From Agelas oroides (Eukaryota; Porifera; Demospongiae; Agelasida; Agelasidae), in the NCBI GenBank assembly GCA_949130485.1, contig OX422186.1, forward strand, positions 2,521,313 through 2,585,312: DNA of 64,000 bases, in the 5' to 3' direction. The translations under genes were made by a program, and so were the position numbers. A model generated the notes under the pieces. That model was not told the origin of the DNA, searched no databases, and was given only the letters and a program-made list of their open reading frames with translations. Below, piece after piece: positions 32,063 to 41,508 of this stretch; positions within the stretch are counted from its first letter, which is position 1, and each line of letters opens with the position of its first letter.

Positions 32063-33641
32063 CTTCTTCTTCTTCTTTTGCTCACCACGATAGCACGACA
32101 ACGGCTGAAGCTATTACAACGATTCAAACGCGAAAGATCAGCATAAATTACTGGGTATTGTACCCACCACTCATCGTTCTCAAAGAAAGAAGTCGAATTA
32201 ATCGGCGATTCTCAGGTAACCCCACGCTTATGCTTGCTGCTATACGCCATTTTGTTAGAATAGAATATTCATAGCGATTACGTCAACAGAAGTTCAACAG
32301 CTACAGCACTAGCACGTGAAGTTGGCATGCAGCTGCGGTTATTCTACTTCCGTAGAGAACTTGACGATCGATTGATTCCCAAACGATTGCATATGTTGCT
32401 ACTTTCATACAGCAGTTGACGTACTTGTGCTGGATTTGACAAGGAACGCAGTATGCGTAACGTCCACAAGAAACGGGCGCGGGATAAGCAGAACTATCTG
32501 CGAAACAAAGAAAGCAAAAGGCAAGCGTCCCGTAACAAGTACTGGAAGAACCCGGAAAAACACTCTTACTCTCCAAGGGTTCCTTTACCACAGTTATGCC
32601 TTACCTCTTTATGACCTATGTACCTGCCACCCACCATACACAACCTACACACACCTGCCCACAATGTATAACCAGCTATAGAAACTGTTCCTTGGACAAC
32701 ACACAACATACAGTGTTACAACCCTGTCATACAACAGAACAGGTAGACAGTCATGTATATACCACAGTGCCTTAGAACAACCACTCACACACACATGCAC
32801 ATACCCAATTAGACAACAGTTACACCCATGATTCCATTGTCAAGTGGATAAGTGCAAACAGCTAACATCCTCCAGAAATCCATCAACATCAACAATAAAC
32901 TACATAACAAGTCATTTCACTTGGGGTGTGGTTACACAACAACAAAAAAACAACAACAGAAACAAGTCACAAAAAAGTTTGCCAAACGCAAACAAGCACA
33001 TGTAGGGATGAAATCCTCAAAAACCAACCAAACAAGACGGGAACGACACCACAATACTTTTACACCATCCCTACATCTTGTGCCATTTTGCCACCTGTAC
33101 ACAACACAAAACCCTCTACATTTGTACTTATTAGCCCACACCAACCACAAACAAACATAGTACTTCACTCCATTCAACTATCTCACAAAATAACCCATCC
33201 TTCACAAAGCATTACAAAATTACCACTACTCACTTCACAGCCACCTGTATACAAGACAACCCATATCTATCATGCTAAACAGGCATAAAACTTAACAACA
33301 TAATGCACATTCCAACATAACACACACACTCACCACTCCTCACTCACTCCACACCTTCTACACACAACTTGGACCATACCTGCTACACTCAGTAGCAACC
33401 ACCAACAACACAACATACTCACTATGCACAACACACCCACGCCACACCCTTCCATCTACAAGACAACCCTCTTCTACACACAACTAAAAAACAAATACAA
33501 ACACACAGTTTTGGCAAAATGGCACAAGATGTAGGGATGGTGTAAAAGTATTGTGGTGTCGTTCCCGTCTTGTTTGGTTGGTTTTTGAGGATTTCATCCC
33601 TACATGTGCTTGTTTGCGTTTGGCAAACTTTTTTGTGACTT
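31790..33641. mobile_element. 1.85-kb composite repeat, copy 2
   Basis: Direct-orientation near-identical copy of 25756-27601, about 6.0 kb downstream. Differences seen are few: CAGTAG for CGGTAG at the start, a longer CTT run, AGCAAAAGG for AGCTAAAGG (which keeps the basic frame open here), and one concordant change in both foldback arms. The foldback module is 32964-33641. Confidence 0.8.
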
Positions 33642-33886
33642 GTTATAGTGACATTACTCTGAAACTGTATTTGAATTTCAGAACATGCCCTTATAACAAG
33701 CACTAACACGGGCTGTTTTGTTAGCTATTACGTCAGTTGGAGATGAATGAGAATGAATGTTTAAACAGTCATATGCCAGTGCATGTGAAGCACAGTGCAG
33801 CAGATGATAGAACAAACAGGCATTAGAATCTGATGAATGAGTGAATTACTTTGTAGGCTAATTTGTCAATGTATAATATAAAAAGA

Positions 33887-34096
33887 AAATTAAAAAATGT
33901 AATAAGATGTAGGGATGGCATGCCAAAAGTATGCAAACAGTACAAAGCCCCACCCCTGCAATTTCCTTACAGTAAAGTGCAACTGTATAGTGTAAAAAGT
34001 TGTAGGGATAGGGCTTTGTATATTTACCTTCACTTTTATATCATCCCTACCTTGTTTGCATACTTTGGCATGCCATCTCTACATCTTATTTGTTTT
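33887..34096. mobile_element. GATGTAGGGATGGCATGCC MITE, copy 3
   Basis: AAGATGTAGGGATGGCATGC on the left, mirrored by GGCATGCCATCTCTACATCT on the right. Same family as 1-822, internally deleted to about 210 bp. Confidence 0.75.
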
Positions 34097-35141
34097 CTTG
34101 TTTCCATACTTTTTTGATGTTAATCTCAGTTACAGTTGGATGGTTGTAGATATTTGACTTCAAATAGGGTCATTCCATGTCAAATCAACACAAAAAAATA
34201 CCTGACCTTCATGGATTTGGATGAAACTTGGTTCTTACATAGGGTCTGTTGAGACAGTCACCCATAGTCAGTTTCAGCATTATATGTTGTATGGCTTCAG
34301 AGTTAGAGCCAGCCGAAAAGTCAAGTTTTCACCAAATTTTGGCTTACCCCTTTGTACTTAATCAACCATAACTTTAAGCATGATTAACTTTATGACCTAC
34401 AATTTGCACCACTTGCAGCTCATAAAATTTCATTTGGTATAATTTTCAAGTATAGCCCATAAAGTTCGGGTCAAAGGTCACCACTAGTGTACTTTGACCT
34501 TTGCTCTCTCAAAAACGGATGTTTTTATTGGAATCAATGAATGTTCTATGGGGCCTTCTCTTTAAGTGCAGTAAAATTGGTTTTGGGACTGCCATGGGAT
34601 TCGGAGATACTTGACAGAATGTAATGGCAGTTAGGGGAGATGTGCAAGTAATCAACCGTATACTTACCTGATAGGGGTGCATTTTCATCAGTATGACCCT
34701 TGTAAACATGACATGACAAGTAGACATAATTATGTGGCCAATGGATGATGATCAAACACTGCACCTAAGCATCCCCTCCCTCCTCTGGATCTGACTGATA
34801 CTGGTACATAAACACCTTATCCCTCCTCTATTTCCTAGCTCCCACCTGCTGAAACTGTCCCTCTGTTAGTGCAGGTATTGGATACAAGACTCAAAGGACT
34901 TACAATGTATGAACAATCAATGAACCAACTCTCCATAAAAAATAGGCCTAGATGCTACGCAAAGTCATGCACTATGCAGGACGGGTTTTGGCCAATGTCA
35001 GGCCTCATCAACAGTGCCGGGGTGCCTAAAGATGGGGACTGCTATCTCATACATAGAATGCAGTCAGGTCGCTGGCCTTATCCAAAAGATCGGTAGAAGC
35101 TCCTCAATAGTAACCTGCTATATATGGGCAGTTGTGCTTGC
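34097..35141. other. Non-coding stretch, no gene recognised
   Basis: 34150-34520 has even composition and resembles a low-copy dispersed repeat but shows no TIR. Small open frames in 34509-34764 and 34869-35096 lack domains. Confidence 0.35.
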
Positions 35142-35694
35142 TAGTGATGCACCGATTATCGGATTGGTTATCGGTATAATGTGCTTTCTGGGCAGTATCG
35201 GCATCGGCAAATTCTACCGATAATGTGACTGATAAATGACGCATGCACATAGCAGAACCACATGCTGGCAATTCTTAGAACGCTGTATGCGTGCAAGTCG
35301 CGGCTTTGTATTCTCCTCGCTACCAGAGAGGAAGATTCTACAGTAACTCACAGAGGGAGCATTACTCCAGGTAAGCGTAATACGAAGACTTTCATACTTA
35401 TACAGTTTTGATCGCTAGCAACCAGTTTCTGCCGAAAGTGTACATGTAGCTTAGTACTTTCGTTTGCTGTTAAATACTACAGTCTTAGAGAGCGGGATTA
35501 CTGTGACAAGCTACTGTCGGCCCTAGGCAAACATTGCCGCCAAGTGAAAAGCTACATAACAATTTCCATTGTGCAGACTCACCGTGAAGCTCCCAGGATG
35601 AAAATATCGGATTGGTTATCGGCATCGGCCGATATCTCCTTGTATATGTCGGACTATCGGAATATTGGTAAAAACCCATATCGGTGCAACACTA
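35142..35694. mobile_element. hAT-like MITE with TAGTGNTGCACCGAT ends
   Basis: TAGTGATGCACCGATTATCG at the left and the mirror of TAGTGTTGCACCGATATGGG at the right; ATCGG is iterated inside both ends. This end sequence is common in hAT elements of animals. No clean 8-bp duplication survives. Confidence 0.65.
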
Positions 35695-35754
35695 GTAATC
35701 ACCATGTGTTGACGATGAGCAAACACATGCATGCATGTGCGTGCATACATGCAA

Positions 35755-36185
35755 TGCAAAAACAACTTTGTTTTAACCACAGAGTGGTTACTCTGCATGG
35801 TTGCAGACAAACTGAAGAAACAGTGGTTGAGAGTGTTACTTTGGTATTGAAGAGTAATTGCACAAGGCAACCCAAGGGGCAGTTTCCCAGTTCATCTTAC
35901 AACCACAATACACTGAAAACCCTCATAACATCCTTTTCTGGTTACATGAAAGTTCCTTACTGCAACTTTGAAGCGCATTTGTAATGACTCCTTCACAAAT
36001 GTTCTGAGGGTTGTTGGTGTATTGTGGTTGTACATGAACTGGGCAGCTGCCTATTGAGTTGCCTTAGGCAAATAGTCTTCCATACCTAAGGAAACCTATC
36101 ATAACCACTGTACCTGCAGCTTGTCTGGAACCATGGTAACCACTCTGAGGTTAAAACAACCAACTTGTTTTTGCAGTGCGCAGAA
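35755..36185. repeat. ~430-bp foldback, family shared with 28545-28780
   Basis: GCAAAAACAACTTTGTTTTA... at the left is mirrored by GGTTAAAACAACCAACTTGT...TTGC at the right, with arms of about 170-200 bp. Confidence 0.7.
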
Positions 36186-36225
36186 GTGCAGAAGGCACCG
36201 GAAGTTCCTAATACTGCTGGAAGTA

Positions 36226-37022
36226 CTACAGACCTTTTCAGGTAGCCTCGTTCCCAGGCTCTCCCCTCGCCCCGACGAAAAATAAAAACGGAGGGGGAGA
36301 GCCTGGGACCGATTCACACTTGATATCGCGGCACAACGACTTTGCACTAACGTCCATTAAATAACCTGAAACATCACTCACGTGAAGACCGCGAAGGAGC
36401 CGCGAAGTACTCTCAGCTCAGGAGTTTGTTACTACAACTCGTTTATTGTTGTGTAGCTATGTTGGAGCTTTAAAATGTGGTTGTGAGTTTATTTTGTACG
36501 CCAGAGTGTAGCGCTAGCCAACTAAAGTCTTTCTTCATAGCCTCGTAGCAATTTTTTTAAAGCGGAACAGTAAAGAGCAAAGTTTTTCCTACGTACTGGG
36601 TACTTCTCCGCCGTCGCTGCTGTTTGACCTGTGCCGAGGTCTCACCGACGCAGTCACAGCTCACTTGTTTCAGTAGTATATCGTAGCTGTTCGAGTCAGC
36701 CAATTACGTGGCTGCATAATTGCGTCACGACTTTTGTAATTATTGTTGTGACGTCTACGGTCCGCGATATCACGTGTGAATTGGTCCCAGGCTCTCCCCC
36801 TCCGTTTTTATTTTTCGTCGGGGCGAGGGGAGAGCCTGGGAACGAGGCTACTTTTCAGGTTGGTTGAGGTAGAATAGCTGCAGAGTAGCAAATCACTCAT
36901 GCGTGCTAATTAAATAATGACAAGTGTTGTGTTTGATGTACCGCTTGCCATTATTTAATTAGGCATGCTTGAGTGATTTGCTACTCTGCAGCATCCTCAA
37001 CCAACCTGAAAAGGTCTGTAAT
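36226..37022. mobile_element. Foldback with AGACCTTTTCAGGTTGG arms, interrupted by a MITE
   Basis: Right arm 36944-37022; left arm 36226-36242 joined to 36860-36924. Without the inserted MITE the arms are about 80 bp with a ~19-base loop. The intact right arm proves the pre-insertion sequence of the left arm. Confidence 0.8.
36243..36850. mobile_element. MITE of the 9-bp-TSD TAGCCTCG group, copy C
   Basis: Starts TAGCCTCGTTCCCAGGCTCT and ends with the exact mirror; 608 bp, best preserved copy. A perfect 9-bp duplication CTTTTCAGG lies at 36234-36242 and 36851-36859. Interior homologous to 7152-7896 across the whole body. No transposase frame. Confidence 0.9.
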
Positions 37023-37778
37023 ATAAATAATAGTAATAGTTTGAACTAGGCCTGATTTAAATGAGGGGTAAGTAAGACAGACAAAATGTTATGTAAGTAC
37101 AGCAGATATGAAGTAAACAGTGTGTGCTTGAAGGCTGTGTGTGCCTAAGTATGCCAAGTTAAGTATGGTAACTGTGCCATGCCATGTTAAACAGGAGGCA
37201 ATGTGCTAACTAATGATATTCTTTCAGGCACCCATCCAGGCAAGTCCAGGAATAACAATGCACAAAAGTATTGTAGGTACTACCAAGTATTTGGTACACA
37301 TGTAAGCTAGCCGTGAGTACATAAACAAATGCTGGTAATTACAACATATCCTCAAATATCAAGTGAACTGCAAAATTACTACTCAATAAGCTCATTTTAA
37401 GGGTATGTTGCTATCCATGTGTGGAAAGTTGACTATTGAAAAGCTGAAGGTATCCCTCTTGTCATAAAAGTCTGTACAAAATTTACTACATGAAATCAAT
37501 TTGTTTACATACATGTATTTCTTAGACACACACTTATATTAAATAATAGTTAAGTCAACAGCTCACTCTAAAGGGAATTACAAAACTGTGCAGAAATTCC
37601 TTGCACAGTTTCAACAAAGCAGATACTGTTTCATTCCAACTTTACTACTGACTGTGCTGACTGCTCTGTGGAAGGTTACTGTATGGGCCCTGGGAAAGGA
37701 TGCTTGTAGCTCTAGCAAGAAATAGTGAGGGTTCTCGCTTGGTAAAAGTAACTAAGTGCCTGCCCCCAGGCCACTCAC
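37023..37778. other. 3' side of the Argonaute fragment, no further exon found
   Basis: Searched on the minus strand for MID and PIWI exons; none is recognisable. AT-rich non-coding sequence. Confidence 0.45.
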
Positions 37779-38994
37779 CAATCTGTTGATCTCCTTCTCT
37801 CTGTCGGGGGCTGTTCTGGAGGTAGCTCTGATCATCTTAGAGGTCTGCATCTCAGACAGCTTCTTGATGTAACGCTGCCCAGGTACCAGGTTGCACACCT
37901 GCAGCAGAGGCACAGAAGAAGAGTGACAAAAAAACACGCAGCTGGGAAGTTATAGTCCCTAGCTCTCTCCCATTCCACCTTCTAATCATCAAGTGATAGG
38001 AGCTAGAGAGCCTGAAAACAAGGCTAAAAAGCTTTTGTACCTGTCACCACCAACTTGATGATAATCCAACATGCAAACCCAGAGTGGGAGCTAGAGATCC
38101 TGGAGACAAGGCCAGGAAACTTCTAACCTACACGTATTAATTCGGTCGCCAGCAACTTGACTGATGGGATATGGGAACAACCAATTGCAACACCGAGTCA
38201 AAGGAGCATACTCAAAGCAGGGGGAGCCTAGGGGAGGGTGCACTTCCATGGCATGGGCTCTCCTTACTAGCATTTACACACTCTACACTGACCTCCAGTG
38301 GGAAGTAGGTGCGTTTTTTCTCCTGTCCGACCTGCAGGCAGGGCAGGTGGGGGAAGCGCAGCTCCAGCTTGTGCTTCTCTTTGAAGTACTGCACAACACT
38401 GCAATCATATGTGTCCCCAGACTCCATGGTCAAGGGGAGCCTGTGAGGGTGAGGGAGTGGGGAGGCTGAGCAACACCGTGTGCTTACTAGAGCATGGACA
38501 TACATTGTAAATGTAGATAGCCCACACCAGGAGTTCATTATACTTACCCACACACTTGTATACACATACACACTATCATACTTATTGTACTTGGGATATT
38601 AATACACACACCAAACTTGACACTGCTTACGTTTGTGCGGAGGCTGGTCTCCTAGTGACATTGCAGACCCGATACTTCCTCTTGATGGGACCGGCTGGGT
38701 TACCTCTACTTTCAGACCTGACGAAGAAGGATGCGGGAACCACTTGGCTATGAGGAAAGACTCCAGGGTTGGATAGAACACTGGTGGGTTGTTACTGGTA
38801 TCACTATGACCATTTGGTATAACTGCAGAGTTTGCACATGTACAGACCTTTAATCTCCTTTGCAAACTTGACCCTCTGTGAGTCTGACAGAGGTCTTCTC
38901 TGCTCCTGAATGTCCTGCAACTCTAGCACTTCACAGAGAAAGTCCAACACTGACTGCTGCTTATAGAACGCAGTTGCCGAGACTGCATGGTGAG

Positions 38995-39140
38995 GGAAAT
39001 GATGGGAGAGGGGGAGAGGTGGAGGAGAGAATGAGGGGGAGTTAATGAGGGGGAGTTGAGAGGAGGAAAGGAAAGGGAGAGGGAGAGGATGGGGACAAGG
39101 TGGAGGTGGAGAAGAGAGAGGGGGAAAGAGGAAAAGGATA
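38995..39140. repeat. Polypurine tract in an Argonaute intron
   Basis: GGGAGAGG/GGAGGAGA-rich on the plus strand (polypyrimidine on the coding strand). Produces spurious Pro/Ser/Leu-rich frames. Confidence 0.8.
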
Positions 39141-39423
39141 AGGTGGGAAGGACAGACTGAATAACAAACAAGAGAGGAAAAACGCTTACACAACAGAATA
39201 GGCAACTTCCTTTAGATGTCTTCCTTCCCCTCTCTTCTCACTCATGACACTCGGACTCACCATCAATGATGAGCATCGTCTTCCACTGAGACGGCCGAAT
39301 GCTCTGGTGGAACCCAAACCACACCTATCCGGAGGGGCAAAGAACGACCGGCCAACAGGAGTGTATCTGGGAGAAAGGGAGTATACAGTGTGTATGTGGC
39401 ACAATGCACGTGTGTTATGCCAT

Positions 39424-39480
39424 ACACATGCATACACACACACAAACTCACACACACGCACACACACACACATACACACA
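39424..39480. repeat. (CA)n microsatellite in an Argonaute intron
   Basis: ACACACAC/ACTCACAC repeats between the first two recognised exons. Confidence 0.85.
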
Positions 39481-39689
39481 GCAAACTGAGATTTTATGGT
39501 GGGGAGTACAACTACGATACAGAGTGAGGGTAGCATGCAGGGTCACACCTCATGGAGGGAAGGTGTCTCATGACCACATCAACAGCTTGGACGGACTCGA
39601 ATGGCATGCCCAGTTGCTCCCCCCTCAGGGCCTGCTCCAACAGCTCCAGGTTCACCTGGGCCACATGCTTGATGCCAACCTGTTGGGAC

Positions 39690-39935
39690 AGAAAGGTTGG
39701 GGGGGAAAGGAGGGAAGGGAAGGAAAGAAGGTAAGAGAAGGGAGGGAGAGGGCCGGAGAGAGAGAGGGAGGGAGGAGGAGAGAGGGGATGGAGAAGGAAG
39801 GGAGGGATGGAGGAAGAAGGGAAGAGGGGGGAGGGGAGGGGGGGAGGAAAGTTGAGAGAGGGGAAAGGGAGGAGGAGGGATGGGATGGAGAGGGGAGGTA
39901 GGTAGAGGGGAGCAAGGGAGGGAGGGAGGAGAGAT
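39690..39935. repeat. Long polypurine (GGGAGGA)n-like tract
   Basis: Some 245 bases of nearly pure purine on the plus strand, just upstream (minus sense) of the first recognised Argonaute exon. May form triplex or hamper assembly. Confidence 0.85.
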
Positions 39936-40128
39936 GATGTTTTGTGCACTAGTCTCGCTCAATCTGACGATGGCACTGTATTGCTATTTCAAACTGGCAG
40001 ACTACGTCCTACCCTCTCCCACAGCTAGAACATCTTTCTTCCTCCGTTAGCCCGGCGACGAATAGGGGGCGTGGTCAATAGCTCGAGCGCTAAACACGAA
40101 AATTTCTTCTGGAGGGGGGAAACAGGTA

Positions 40129-40209
40129 GCCTCTTTCCCAGGCCCCGCCCAGCTTTCTGTCGCTTGCAGTTTTTCGTTCGCGCGCGGGGAGAGCCTGGGA
40201 ACGAGGCTA
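40129..40209. repeat. Mini-foldback of the TAGCCTCG group
   Basis: TAGCCTCTTTCCCAGGCCCC at the left and GAGCCTGGGAACGAGGCTA at the right, 81 bp in all. No clear target duplication. Confidence 0.65.
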
Positions 40210-41508
40210 GGTATGGGGTGCCATATGTCTCAAAATTAAAAAATAAAAGGGTATTTATATATCCAGCACAGAGTATGGCACCCCATGCACTAATAAGGAA
40301 CGTTGAACTAGTGGAAGTACGTGAATATCGTGCCCATGCAGACAAATCGAGAGCTGTGTAGGGCATTACATTACCTAAGAAGGGTGTGGCCGGTCACTAA
40401 CAGCACAGCTAGTTGCCTTGGTACAGTAGCTGCCAAGAAGTGTTTTCTTTTTACGCAATTCACACTTTGCTGATCTGAGGCAAGAGAATTCCAGCCCTTC
40501 AAGACTATCACCCTTGGTGCATGCTTCAATACAACAAGTAGTGCTGATTGTTGCCATGCACCAGTACTGAAGTAGTTGTACAATGATGAACAATATTGTG
40601 TTGAAACTTGCTAGTAAAATGAATGAAGCATAGCTACTTATAGCTACATTTCTAGCAGCATAATCACATCATCATTTCAGCACAAAAGCATAAATAGATA
40701 GCTATAGCTAGAATCATTTTATGAGCACAATATTCTTATGCCAAACACTGCTAGACCCATGCAGGCCCACTGGCTGTCTCATGCGTACACTTTCTGTACT
40801 TAGTGAGCTATTTTTCCCAGACATGATGGCAAATGAAACAACATGTAGGCTGGGTGATAGAAATTGGACAAAACTAAGGACTATTAAAAAAAAAAAACAG
40901 TGAAGTTCCTGTAGCTTCCATGTTTGGAACACAATCAGGTCAATATATATAGTCAGTGGCAAAGTCTAACCTTAGAATGTTGTATACTCTGCTCCTTCTC
41001 TGAAGCAACTCGTAAGGCCTTAGCTAATTGGCAAATTAGGAAAATTTTTACATCACTCAGGAACTGCACAATGTACCCTGTTGTGGCATGCCTGACACAT
41101 ATTTGTCATCATCCTTACACACTGTTTCTGGTATAGGTGGTGTTGATTTACATGTGGAACGTGCATAGACTAGCTTTCCTCAGGGAGAACCACTTGTAAT
41201 GAACCAATATCCCGTTACAGTCAATGCAGACTATACAGCCATGCACCTCTTCTCTAAAACTTTGGCTCAACAACCCATTTAAAGTTTGCGACCTTGGTGT
41301 CTGTCCTCCACCAGGAATAGTGGAGGGCGAACATGCAGCTTATGAAGTTACGTAGCCCAACACTCAGATCCAATTGGTGCATATAAACAAATGATGTCGA
41401 CAGTGGATGTGAGAGATATAATAATATGATGATAGTTATTACTGATATTAAATAGAATGCTGAAACCACAATAGAATATTAATTACTTCTACTAACAAGT
41501 TACAAATA
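40210..41508. other. Stretch between the Argonaute and LRR exons, no gene
   Basis: No Argonaute N-domain exon was recognised on the minus strand here. Unassigned AT-rich DNA, probably including the LRR gene 3' UTR just below 41509. Confidence 0.4.

Larger units (their letters stand above)
37779..39679 (-). pseudogene. Argonaute (AGO-clade) gene fragment: linker 1, PAZ, linker 2 exons
   Basis: Six minus-strand exons with GT-AG borders and matching phases: 39549-39679 (...VDVVMRHLPSM), 39261-39366 (YTPVGRSFFAPPD, then WFGFHQSIRPSQWKTML), 38848-38982 ([36 protein letters not shown]), 38631-38717 (LKVEVTQ, then KRKYRVCNVTRRPAS), 38293-38440 (VVQYFKEKHKL, FPHLPCLQVGQEKK), 37779-37898 ([25 protein letters not shown]). 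Argonautes bind small RNAs; PAZ holds the guide 3' end. Two exons each need one extra base to stay in frame (near 39322-39327 and 38688-38693), and the first of these also lacks the usual Gly-rich loop after FFAPPD. N, MID and PIWI exons were not found within reach. Either a decayed partial copy, or a real gene with assembly errors and distant exons; I favour a pseudogene or fragment. Confidence 0.85.

Noticed and set aside
39512..39962. Long Pro/Ser/Leu-rich open frames in three frames on the minus strand
   Set aside because: They are produced by the polypurine tract at 39690-39935. Only the last 43 codons of one of them (39549-39679) are a real exon, of Argonaute.
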